A DNA stretch of 10,982 nucleotides from Candidatus Woesearchaeota archaeon (GCA_016180165.1 JACPBU010000014.1:1-10982), one strand, 5' to 3'; counted from the stretch's first letter, positions 1 through 5,427 are shown. Notes: generated by a model not told the origin, from the sequence alone. Made by a program: numbers and translations.

Positions 1-324
1 AAGCTCTACTGCACAAGGTCAACCGGGGATATTTTTGAAGCTGAAAAAATTCCCAATGAGAGGATACCCAAGATACGGGAGAGCCCTCTGCTCCTGGACA
101 TGCTCAGGGGAAAAAAGATTGACTTAGTCATCAACATCCACCGCGGCAGCCATCCGAAAGGCGATTCTTTTGAGATACGGAGGAGCTGCGTCGAGCTGGG
201 AATTCCCTACATCACGACGATGACCGCCACTGCTGCGTCGGTAAAGGCGATGAAGGAGATGCGGGGACGGGAGATTGAGGTGAAGAGTCTGCAGGAGTAT
301 CATAAGAATTTATCTGGAGTTTAA
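1..324 (+). CDS. carB: Carbamoyl-phosphate synthase large subunit, C-terminal end (partial)
   Basis: The open frame enters from the left edge and ends at TAA 322-324, leaving 107 residues. They match the C-terminal MGS-like allosteric domain of CarB: a strand reading DLVINI (visible residues 41-46), then FEIRRSCVELGIPYITT (57-73), where family members carry the EIRRxAVxxxIPxxT pattern, and the SLQEYH tail close to the stop. CarB makes carbamoyl phosphate from bicarbonate, ammonia delivered by CarA, and two ATP, feeding pyrimidine and arginine synthesis in the cytoplasm. This domain binds regulators in studied homologues. Both ATP-grasp halves lie outside the window. The last codons are the parent of a relic found at 1495-1542. 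An alternative is a stand-alone MGS-domain protein, but the CarB-like tail argues against it. Confidence 0.9.
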   Translation, partial: KLYCTRSTGDIFEAEKIPNERIPKIRESPLLLDMLRGKKIDLVINIHRGSHPKGDSFEIRRSCVELGIPYITTMTATAASVKAMKEMRGREIEVKSLQEYHKNLSGV

Positions 325-345
325 ATCATTCGCATAATCGGAGGT

Positions 346-354
346 TTTATAAAT
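346..354 (+). promoter_or_regulatory. TATA box for the 376-687 gene
   Basis: TTTATAAAT is centred at about 350. The ATG at 376 lies 26 nt from the centre, as in the other genes here, while the ATG at 370 is only 20 nt away. This favours 376 as a leaderless start. Confidence 0.6.
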
Positions 355-375
355 ATGTTATAAATTCCCATGCTT

Positions 376-687
376 ATGATTGTTTCAGTAATCTATCGCT
401 CATATTCAGGAAACCTTAGTGATGCTGCTAAAGCGCTTAACGATGGCCTGTTAGGCGGAACAGGAAGGCTTGCTCGATACCAACCTCATGGGGCCGCGCC
501 TTATATTGATATTATTGCTGCCCATAATTTTGTTGGCCATGCGCCACTTTTTGAACCCGACTTTGTGGTAAGAATGGGAGAAGGGTCTGGTGTTGTAATA
601 GTTGAGCAACATCGTAAATTGCCTGAAGGAAAAGTTATCGACAAGACAACTTTAGATACTGTCTTGGGAATCCCGGCTATAAGTTAA
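376..687 (+). CDS. Hypothetical protein, about 103 residues
   Basis: I do not recognise this small protein. It begins with a hydrophobic strand (MIVSVIYRSYSG), has a glycine/alanine-rich middle and ends with a charged stretch (VEQHRKLPEGKVIDKTT) followed by a short hydrophobic tail. No signal peptide, membrane helix or cysteine motif is evident; it is probably a small soluble cytoplasmic protein. An in-frame ATG at 370 would add two residues, but the TATA box at 346-354 fits a leaderless start at 376. It stands alone between carB and the B3/4 gene with its own promoter. The promoter and an intact frame of this length make it likely to be real. Its place between the carB tail and the B3/4 gene, the two ends that recur downstream as relics, suggests it may be a late arrival (inference). 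Confidence 0.6.
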   Translation: MIVSVIYRSYSGNLSDAAKALNDGLLGGTGRLARYQPHGAAPYIDIIAAHNFVGHAPLFEPDFVVRMGEGSGVVIVEQHRKLPEGKVIDKTTLDTVLGIPAIS

Positions 688-723
688 AATAATTCTTAAT
701 CCCGATTGCGGCATTTCGAAACC

Positions 724-732
724 CTTAAAAAT
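724..732 (+). promoter_or_regulatory. TATA box for the B3/4 gene
   Basis: CTTAAAAAT is centred 25 nt before the ATG at 753, and no ribosome binding site lies between. This indicates a leaderless transcript. Confidence 0.65.
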
Positions 733-752
733 CCCCTTCCTGTGCCAATCTT

Positions 753-1463
753 ATGAACCTCACTATCGACAGAAAGATTTTTGAGAAGTTTCCCGGCTTA
801 ATTGTTGGAGTTGTTGCCTGCAGGAATCTGGACAATGTGGGCGTTCAGGAAGAAATCCAGAATGGGCTGAGGGCGCAAGAGCAGCGCATCCTTGGCAATT
901 TTAGCGCTGAAACTTTATCCCAGCACCTGAAGATAGATGCCTGGAGAAAAGCGTACGCTGCCTTTGGGGGAAAACCGAAGGAAAACAGATCTTCCGTCGA
1001 GAGCCTCTACCGGTTAGCTCTCAAGGGCATACACCTCAGGCATATCAACAAACTTGTGGACATTTACAATTTCATATCGCTCAAGCATATGGTTCCTGCC
1101 GGCGGGGAAGATGTTGATAAAATCAAGGGGGATGCTGTTTTGACTTTTGCAGGGCCTGATGAGGCTGAAGTATTGCTTCTTGGAGACAAAGTGCCAAGGA
1201 AGCCCCATGCCGGGGAGGTTATTTACAAGGATAACATTTCTGCAATCTGCCGGAGATGGAACTGGCGCGAGGCTGACAGGACCAAGTTTACTGAGGAGAC
1301 GAAGAACTGCTTCCTTGTCCTTGAAGGGCTTCCTCCGGTGCTGCGGAAGGAGATTGAGGCTGCTGTGTCAGAGCTGAAAGAGCTGGTGCAAAAGTTCTGC
1401 GGCGGAGAGGTTTCCTGCAAGATTCTTGATAAAGAATGCACTGTGGTTGAGGTGGGGGAGTAG
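753..1463 (+). CDS. Solo B3/B4 domain protein (COG3382-like)
   Basis: The 236 residues match the free-standing B3/4 domain otherwise found inside the beta subunit of phenylalanyl-tRNA synthetase. Recognisable pieces are WRKAYAAFGGKPKENRSSVE (about residues 64-83), the LVDIYNFISL segment near 101-110, and the core PHAGEVIYKDN followed by CRRWNWREADRTKFTEET. In PheT this domain hydrolyses Tyr-tRNA(Phe), so a trans-editing or amino-acid/tRNA-related role is possible, but the function of solo versions is largely unproven. The length is typical of solo proteins. The start is set by the TATA box 25 nt upstream. The 3' end (VSCKILDKE...VGE-stop) recurs as a relic at 2234-2288, beyond the toxin-antitoxin module. 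Full-length PheT is ruled out, since the other PheT domains are absent. Confidence 0.8.
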   Translation: MNLTIDRKIFEKFPGLIVGVVACRNLDNVGVQEEIQNGLRAQEQRILGNFSAETLSQHLKIDAWRKAYAAFGGKPKENRSSVESLYRLALKGIHLRHINKLVDIYNFISLKHMVPAGGEDVDKIKGDAVLTFAGPDEAEVLLLGDKVPRKPHAGEVIYKDNISAICRRWNWREADRTKFTEETKNCFLVLEGLPPVLRKEIEAAVSELKELVQKFCGGEVSCKILDKECTVVEVGE

Positions 1464-1472
1464 GGGAAAGGG
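1411..1472 (+). repeat. Direct repeat, left copy (3' end of the B3/4 gene)
   Basis: These 62 bases align without gaps to 2236-2297 with 51 identities by hand count (about 82%). The repeat covers the last 17 codons and stop of the B3/4 gene plus a few bases beyond. The two copies lie in the same orientation and flank the mntA/hepT pair. Confidence 0.75.
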
Positions 1473-1494
1473 TTGATAAGAAATAATAATGTGC

Positions 1495-1542
1495 AATATC
1501 CAAGTGAGAAGTTTGCAGGAGTATCATCAGTCTGCGGTTTGG
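1495..1542 (+). pseudogene. Relic of a carB 3' end
   Basis: In the frame with codons starting at 1504, the DNA reads NIQVRSLQEYHQSAVW. The true carB tail is EIEVKSLQEYHKNLSGV-stop. From the conserved Ile to the His, 24 of 30 bases match between 274-303 and 1498-1527. After a gap of two codons the match continues as SAV against SGV, with the stop TAA aligned to TGG. The relic ends about 8 bases before the hepT stop codon. It has no start and no plausible expression. It is best read as the left end of a second, broken copy of the carB-tail segment. Confidence 0.6.
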
Positions 1543-1549
1543 GGAATCT

Positions 1550-1900
1550 TTACGTTTTCAATAAATCCTCTTTTACTATTAAGAATTCCCTCTTTAATTT
1601 TGGAAGATCATTGGCAACAATATCCCAAACAATATTCAAATCCACACCAAAGTAATGGTGAATCAAAATATCCCTTGTCCCAGCAATATCTTTCCAGGAA
1701 ATAGCGGGATATTTGTTCTTTATCGAGAGCGGAATATTTTTTATTGCCTCTCCGATAATTTCAATCCCCCGCACAACTGCATACTGTTGCAATTCTTTTG
1801 TTGCCAGCGTTTCCCTCGTAAGGCCCGCTGAGAATTTTTCTATCTTATTAATTGTCTCCAGAACATGGCCAACAAAAACCATCGGGTCTTTGTCATTCAT
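1550..1900 (-). CDS. hepT: HepT-like HEPN toxin (DUF86 family)
   Basis: This 116-residue, mostly helical protein has the HEPN RNase motif RX4HXY: Arg76, His81 and Tyr83 in TRDILIHHYFGVD. The helix reading QYAVVRGIEIIGEAIKNI (residues 39-56) is typical of the family. HepT proteins are RNases that block growth. In the characterised pair, MntA adds AMP to the Tyr of this motif to silence the toxin, and that Tyr is present here. The start codon overlaps the mntA stop (ATGA, 1897-1900), so the two genes are translationally coupled on one transcript. The length is normal for the family and all catalytic residues are intact, so the toxin should be active. The gene ends a few bases from the carB relic. 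The module may defend against plasmids or phages or simply maintain itself. Confidence 0.88.
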   Translation of the reverse strand: MNDKDPMVFVGHVLETINKIEKFSAGLTRETLATKELQQYAVVRGIEIIGEAIKNIPLSIKNKYPAISWKDIAGTRDILIHHYFGVDLNIVWDIVANDLPKLKREFLIVKEDLLKT

Positions 1901-2181
1901 AATATCCTGACCTCTTCATTGAGGATCTTTTCTTTGAGGAGGGGGTTCAAGCCACTGTAGGTCACCAAGTCCACTTTTTTCCCGAGTGTTTTTTCAAGCT
2001 GGCCCTTGATTCCTGAAAATCCAAAGCCAATTCCCGCAGGCGGTTCAATGATAATGTCAATATCGCTCCTTTTGCCCTGAATTCCCTTTGCGTAAGAGCC
2101 AAAAATCCCTGCTCGTGTGATTTTATTCCTCCGTAAGACCGGAAGCACCTGTTGCGTTATTGATTTCATCGTTGTTCGCAT
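1897..2181 (-). CDS. mntA: MntA-like minimal nucleotidyltransferase antitoxin
   Basis: The 94 residues carry the MNT signature GSX10DXD: Gly28-Ser29, then Asp40 and Asp42 (GSYAKG...RSDIDI). The third metal-binding Asp is probably Asp71 in KKVDLVTY. This is a full-length minimal nucleotidyltransferase with all catalytic residues, predicted to AMPylate the partner HepT toxin. It is the first gene of the pair, and its stop overlaps the hepT start by 4 bases. The TATA box at 2204-2211 is centred 26.5 nt upstream of the ATG at 2181, which supports this start over the in-frame ATG at codon 5. The module lies on the opposite strand to its neighbours and between two duplicated gene ends, which points to acquisition as a cassette. 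Confidence 0.88.
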   Translation of the reverse strand: MRTTMKSITQQVLPVLRRNKITRAGIFGSYAKGIQGKRSDIDIIIEPPAGIGFGFSGIKGQLEKTLGKKVDLVTYSGLNPLLKEKILNEEVRIL

Positions 2182-2203
2182 AAGAACCGCATAGTGAAAA
2201 TCC

Positions 2204-2211
2204 TTTATAAA
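2204..2211 (-). promoter_or_regulatory. TATA box for mntA-hepT
   Basis: TTTATAAA is a perfect palindrome centred 26.5 nt upstream of the mntA start at 2181. The transcript would be leaderless and bicistronic. No box of similar position is seen before hepT. Confidence 0.65.
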
Positions 2212-2233
2212 TTTACTTATTATTTCTGGTTTT

Positions 2234-2288
2234 GGTTTCCTGCAGGATTCTTGATGAAGATTGTGATAGGGCTGAGGTTGGGGAGTAG
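2234..2288 (+). pseudogene. Relic of a B3/4 gene 3' end
   Basis: Read in the frame ending with TAG at 2286-2288, the DNA gives VSCRILDEDCDRAEVGE-stop. The intact gene ends VSCKILDKECTVVEVGE-stop. The stop codon is kept at the same place, and the nucleotide match (2236-2297 against 1411-1472) runs a little past it. The similarity stops abruptly upstream, where the mntA promoter region begins. It has no start codon or promoter of its own. It is the right-hand partner of the carB relic at 1495-1542. Confidence 0.7.
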
Positions 2289-2309
2289 GGGCAAGGGAGA
2301 TTAAGGGCA

Positions 2310-2340
2310 GGTAATAGCCAGTAAAAAATGGCCTTTTACC
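2310..2340. other. Imperfect inverted repeat before lhr
   Basis: GGTAA (2310-2314) pairs with TTACC (2336-2340), and GCCA (2317-2320) pairs with TGGC (2329-2332) around an A-rich loop. It lies between the B3/4 relic and the lhr promoter. Its role is unknown; no T-run follows. Confidence 0.3.
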
Positions 2341-2382
2341 TTATGCACGCCCACTTTCTAATCAACAACCCATCTTCAGCAA

Positions 2383-2392
2383 CTTATAAAAA
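2383..2392 (+). promoter_or_regulatory. TATA box for lhr
   Basis: CTTATAAAAA is centred about 30 nt before the ATG at 2418. A T/C-rich stretch separates the two and there is no ribosome binding site. Confidence 0.65.
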
Positions 2393-2417
2393 CTCTTAGG
2401 CTCTCCTTTTTTGCCCC

Positions 2418-5018
2418 ATGCCGACTGATTCAATCACCTTTTTGGAGCGCCAAAACACCGACGAAGAGATTTACCATATCCTGAATCCTGCTGTTGCGCA
2501 GTGGTTTAAGCAGAAGTTCGGCACTTTTGCAATACCGTTTGCTATCATGCCAATCCATTCCCGTGAGAATATCCTGGTTTCTTCGCCAACGGGAAGCGGA
2601 AAGACCCTCACTGCCTTTATGGCAATCCTCAATGAGCTTGTTGACTCGTCGCTGAAAGGAATCCTCGAAAACAGGCTGTATGCAGTCTATGTCTCGCCGC
2701 TCAAGGCGCTCTCCAACGATATCCTGATCAACCTTGTCAATCCCCTGAAAGAGATTGAATCAATCGCCGGAAAAGAACTTAATATCAGGATCAGCGTCAG
2801 GACGGGAGATACTACGCCGAAGGAAAAGGCAGCCATGCTGAAAAATCCCCCGCATATCCTCATCACGACGCCGGAGTCTCTCGCCATCATCCTCTCGTCG
2901 GAAAAGTTCATCAGCCACCTGCAGCAGGTTGAATGGTTCATCATCGATGAAGTCCATGCGCTTGCGGAAAACAAACGAGGAGTCCACCTCTCGCTTTCTG
3001 CCGAAAGGCTTGCTGCACTGTCGCCGCACATGGCCAGAGTGGGGCTGTCTGCCACCATCTCTCCGCTTGAGGAGATCGCAAAGTTCCTTGCCGGCTTTGA
3101 AGAGGGGAAGCCAAGGCAGTGCAAAGTGGTTGATGTGCAGGCGCTCAAGCAGATGGATCTTCAGGTAGTGAGCCCGGTCAAAGACCTGATCGGCATCGAA
3201 CATGGGCTGATGCACCATGCGATGTATGTTTTGCTCGATAAACTGGTTCAGGAGCATAAGACGACGCTGATATTCACCAACACCAGGTCTGCCACTGAGC
3301 GGGTTGTCCATCACCTGAAGGAAAAATTTCCGAAGAGCTATACTGAAAATATCGGCGCCCATCATGGCAGCCTGAGCAAGGCATCACGGCTGGATATTGA
3401 GAACCGGCTGCGGGAAGGGAAAATTAAAGTTGTCGTCTGCTCAACCTCGCTTGAGCTTGGGATAGACATCGGCTATATTGATCTGGTCATCTGCCTTGGC
3501 AGCCCGAAGTCTGTCGCAAGGGCGCTTCAGAGGATAGGGAGATCAGGCCACCGGCTCAGAGATACAACAAAAGGGAGGATAGTTGTGCTCGACAGAGATG
3601 ACCTTGTGGAATGCGCTGTCCTTCTCAAAGATGCGGTCGAAAAGAAGATTGACAGGCTTCACATTCCCACGAACTGCCTTGATGTCCTTGCGCAGCAGAT
3701 TGACGGCATCGCTATCCAAAACCAAATCCATATCGATGCGCTGTTTGCCCTCATCAAAAAGTCTTATTGCTACCATCACCTTCAGCGGAAAGATTTTCAG
3801 GAGGTGATTGACTATCTAACCGGAAAATATATCTCCCTTGAAGACAGGCACATCTATGCAAAAATCTGGCATGATGAAGCTACTGGAATGATTGGAAGGA
3901 AGGGAAAGATGGGGAGGGTAATTTATATGACCAACATCGGCACAATACCTGAAGAGGTTGCCGTAAAAGTTAAGGTTGGGGAGCATATTGTAGGAACTAT
4001 TGAGGAGGCATTTCTTGAAAAGCTGAGGCCAGGGGATATCTTCGTCCTTGGAGGCAATGTTTATGAGTTTAAGTTCAGCAGAGGGATGGTTGCACAGGTG
4101 AGCGCCTCTGCAAGCAGGCCTCCGAATGTACCGTCGTGGTTCTCTGAGATGCTGCCTTTGTCCTTTGACCTTGCTGTGGATATCGGGAAATTCAGGAAGC
4201 TGATGTCGCAGAAGTTCTCTGCCGGAGAGAAGAAAAAGGAGATTCTGAATTTTATCCATACTTATCTCTATGTTGACCAGAATGCGGCAGAAAGCATATA
4301 CTCCTATTTCAATGAGCAGTTCCAGTTTGCAAAAATCCCTTCCGACACCAGGATCATCGTCGAGCATTACACCGACGAGCGGGGGCTGAAATACGCCATC
4401 TTCCATGCCCTCTTTGGAAGGAGAGTGAATGACTGCCTCTCCCGGGCGCTTGCGTTTGCCATCGGAAGGACCCAGCACAGGGATGCCGAGATAGGGATCA
4501 ATGACAACGGATTTTATATCTGCTCGAGCAAAAAGGCTGATGTGATGGCTGCCTTCCGGCTGCTGAAGAGCAGCGATATCACGAAAGTGATGGATATGGC
4601 TATTGACCAGTCGGAAGTCCTGAAGAGAAGATTCAGGCACTGCGCTGCGCGGGCATTGATGATCCTGCGCAGCTATAAGGGCAACATCAAAAGGGTCGGG
4701 AGGCAGCAGGTCTCCTCGATGATACTGCTCAATGCGGTGAGGAGGATATCGCAGGAATTCCCCATACTGAAGGAGGCAAGGAGAGAAGTCCTTGAGGACC
4801 TGATGGATATCGGCAACGCCCAAAAAATTATCGAAGGGATCGAGAAAAAGGATATCAAGGTCGAGGAGATTTCTACAGCTCTCCCTTCGCCGTTTGCCCT
4901 GAATCTCGTCACCCAGGGAAAGGCTGATATCATGAAGATAGAAGATAAGGTCGAGTTCCTGAGAAGGATGCACCAGCAGATACTGGCGAAGATCGGAAAA
5001 GAAAAGTTATTCTTATAA
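2418..5018 (+). CDS. lhr: Lhr-type superfamily 2 ATP-dependent helicase
   Basis: At 866 residues this matches the length of the Lhr core. Motifs appear in order: Walker A SSPTGSGKT (55-63), TTPESL, DEVH box (177-180), SAT (211-213), CSTSLELGIDIG (341-352) and QRIGRSGHR (371-379). After the two RecA domains come the winged-helix, beta-barrel and C-terminal helical regions expected of Lhr. Lhr proteins are 3'-5' DNA (and RNA:DNA) translocases tied to DNA repair and recombination. One oddity is that the segment normally holding the Q-motif glutamine (PPQ or EPQ before the Walker A) reads FGTFAIPFAIMPI, with no Gln. The gene has its own promoter, and its stop lies inside the TATA box of the downstream tRNA gene. 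The metallophosphoesterase at 9534 belongs to a family often linked to Lhr. Long frames on the opposite strand are shadows. Confidence 0.95.
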   Translation: MPTDSITFLERQNTDEEIYHILNPAVAQWFKQKFGTFAIPFAIMPIHSRENILVSSPTGSGKTLTAFMAILNELVDSSLKGILENRLYAVYVSPLKALSNDILINLVNPLKEIESIAGKELNIRISVRTGDTTPKEKAAMLKNPPHILITTPESLAIILSSEKFISHLQQVEWFIIDEVHALAENKRGVHLSLSAERLAALSPHMARVGLSATISPLEEIAKFLAGFEEGKPRQCKVVDVQALKQMDLQVVSPVKDLIGIEHGLMHHAMYVLLDKLVQEHKTTLIFTNTRSATERVVHHLKEKFPKSYTENIGAHHGSLSKASRLDIENRLREGKIKVVVCSTSLELGIDIGYIDLVICLGSPKSVARALQRIGRSGHRLRDTTKGRIVVLDRDDLVECAVLLKDAVEKKIDRLHIPTNCLDVLAQQIDGIAIQNQIHIDALFALIKKSYCYHHLQRKDFQEVIDYLTGKYISLEDRHIYAKIWHDEATGMIGRKGKMGRVIYMTNIGTIPEEVAVKVKVGEHIVGTIEEAFLEKLRPGDIFVLGGNVYEFKFSRGMVAQVSASASRPPNVPSWFSEMLPLSFDLAVDIGKFRKLMSQKFSAGEKKKEILNFIHTYLYVDQNAAESIYSYFNEQFQFAKIPSDTRIIVEHYTDERGLKYAIFHALFGRRVNDCLSRALAFAIGRTQHRDAEIGINDNGFYICSSKKADVMAAFRLLKSSDITKVMDMAIDQSEVLKRRFRHCAARALMILRSYKGNIKRVGRQQVSSMILLNAVRRISQEFPILKEARREVLEDLMDIGNAQKIIEGIEKKDIKVEEISTALPSPFALNLVTQGKADIMKIEDKVEFLRRMHQQILAKIGKEKLFL

Positions 5019-5019
5019 A
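5013..5019 (+). promoter_or_regulatory. TATA box for tRNA-Leu, overlapping the lhr stop
   Basis: TTATAAA is centred 30 nt before the mature tRNA 5' end (5046). The TAA stop of lhr (5016-5018) is part of the box, so the two genes share these bases. Confidence 0.6.
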
Positions 5020-5045
5020 CTAATACTAACTTGCTTTTTCTCTAT

Positions 5046-5170
5046 GCGGATGTGCCGGAGTGGCCGAACGGGAACGGTTCAGGGCCGTTTAGCTTAGTGC
5101 TTTCCCAGGTTCGAAGAAGGAGCATTGCAGGCAAATCAAGCGATGCTCATCGAAAGTCCTGGCATCCGCA
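5046..5170 (+). tRNA. tRNA-Leu(CAG), interrupted by a T-loop intron
   Basis: Acceptor strands GCGGATG (5046-5052) and CATCCGC (5163-5169) pair perfectly, with discriminator A at 5170 and no encoded CCA. The D-stem is CCG/CGG (5055-5057 with 5069-5071), with A14 and GG18-19 in place. The anticodon stem AACGG/CCGTT (5073-5077 with 5085-5089) encloses TTCAGGG, giving anticodon CAG at 5080-5082, which reads CUG leucine codons. A 15-nt variable region (5090-5104) with an AGC/GCT stem marks a class II tRNA. The T-stem is CCAGG (5105-5109) with CCTGG (5158-5162). The T-loop is TTCGAA plus a final T, split by 41 extra bases (5116-5156); removing them gives the canonical loop TTCGAAT. The promoter overlaps the lhr stop, and a T-run follows the gene. 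Confidence 0.9.
5116..5156 (+). other. Predicted 41-nt tRNA intron at position 59/60 (T-loop)
   Basis: The bulge-helix-bulge core can be drawn directly. TTCG (5110-5113) pairs with CGAA (5151-5154). The 3-nt bulges are AAG (5114-5116) and AGT (5155-5157), next to the T-stem on the 3' side. Cutting each bulge after its second base leaves TTCGAAT. Within the intron, GAGCATTG (5120-5127) pairs with CGATGCTC (5141-5148) around a 13-nt loop. The junction between core and intron stem is a loose internal loop, so this is a somewhat relaxed BHB. Most archaeal tRNA introns lie at 37/38; T-loop introns are known mainly in Thermoproteales. Confidence 0.8.
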
Positions 5171-5174
5171 TCCC

Positions 5175-5181
5175 TTTTTTT
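5175..5181 (+). terminator. T-run terminator after tRNA-Leu
   Basis: Seven T residues lie 4 bases past the tRNA 3' end. T-runs terminate archaeal RNA polymerase, so this is a likely stop for the tRNA transcript. Confidence 0.55.
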
Positions 5182-5196
5182 ATCATTATTCTTGGA

Positions 5197-5221
5197 GTTG
5201 GGCTTCAGCCCGACGATTTTT
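5197..5221 (+). terminator. Hairpin plus T-run, terminator-like
   Basis: GTTGGGC (5197-5203) pairs with GCCCGAC (5208-5214) over a TTCA loop, one pair being G-U. T5 follows at 5217-5221. It resembles a second terminator behind the tRNA, or the 3' end of a small transcript. Confidence 0.4.
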
Positions 5222-5222
5222 C

Positions 5223-5250
5223 CCAGGTTTTTTCGCAAGAAAAAAGCTGG
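5223..5250 (+). other. Strong hairpin with a GCAA tetraloop
   Basis: CCAG/CTGG and TTTTTTC/GAAAAAA arms, separated by one G-G mismatch, enclose the GNRA loop GCAA. The left arm sits in TTTCCCAGGTT (5219-5229), the same 11 bases that span the tRNA T-stem at 5101-5111 and its duplicate at 5259-5269. The function is unknown. Confidence 0.5.
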
Positions 5251-5253
5251 TGG

Positions 5254-5330
5254 AGTGCTTTCCCAGGTTCGAAGAAGTAGCATTGCAGGCAAATCAAGCG
5301 ATGCTCATCGAAAGTCATGGCATCCGCATC
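5254..5330 (+). pseudogene. Duplicated 3' half of tRNA-Leu, intron included
   Basis: These 77 bases repeat 5096-5172 at an offset of 158 with only two substitutions. G5120 becomes T5278, losing one intron-stem pair. C5159 becomes A5317, breaking a T-stem pair. The copy contains the end of the variable arm, the T-arm, the whole intron and the 3' acceptor strand. The 5' half (acceptor 5' strand, D-arm, anticodon arm) is absent, so it cannot make a tRNA by itself. It could be a local duplication or the remnant of an attachment site from an element that integrated at the tRNA 3' end. Near-identity suggests a recent origin or selection to keep it. Confidence 0.85.
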
Positions 5331-5357
5331 TTTCCATCGAGAGATTATTGAGACCTT

Positions 5358-5384
5358 CCTAATTTTGACTACTAATTAGTTAGG
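5358..5384. promoter_or_regulatory. Palindromic site upstream of the exported-protein promoter
   Basis: ACTAATTAGT (5371-5380) is a perfect 10-bp palindrome, and an outer pair CCTAA (5358-5362) with TTAGG (5380-5384) overlaps its edge. It ends about 13 bases before the TATA box of the 5428 gene, where an activator or other regulator could bind. This is only suggestive in an A/T-rich spacer. Confidence 0.25.
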
Positions 5385-5396
5385 ACATATAGAAAG

Positions 5397-5405
5397 ATTT
5401 ATAAC
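5397..5405 (+). promoter_or_regulatory. TATA box for the 5428-6549 gene
   Basis: ATTTATAAC is centred 27 nt before the ATG at 5428. This supports that start and a leaderless mRNA. Confidence 0.6.
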
Positions 5406-5427
5406 TGCTTCGAAGTTTGCCAAGCTC

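Noticed and set aside
1473..1704. Two plus-strand frames opposite hepT
   Set aside because: Most of their length is antisense to hepT. Only the SLQEYH stretch has meaning, and it is reported as a carB relic.
1550..2181. Insertion sequence carrying the mntA/hepT pair
   Set aside because: No transposase and no terminal inverted repeats were found; the flanking repeats are ends of host genes instead.
2687..3365. Two overlapping minus-strand frames and a plus-strand frame inside lhr
   Set aside because: These are shadows of lhr with skewed composition and no promoters.
3816..4973. 385-codon open frame on the minus strand inside lhr
   Set aside because: It lies wholly antisense to a helicase gene with all motifs intact, its translation resembles no protein and it has no TATA box at the right place.
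5096..5330. CRISPR-like repeat array
   Set aside because: There are only two copies, both explained by the tRNA 3' half, with no regular spacers and no cas genes.
5031..5351. Plus-strand 106-codon frame (and a minus-strand one) across the tRNA and its copy
   Set aside because: The frames run through a clear tRNA gene, hairpins and its half copy. The repeated peptides only reflect the DNA duplication.
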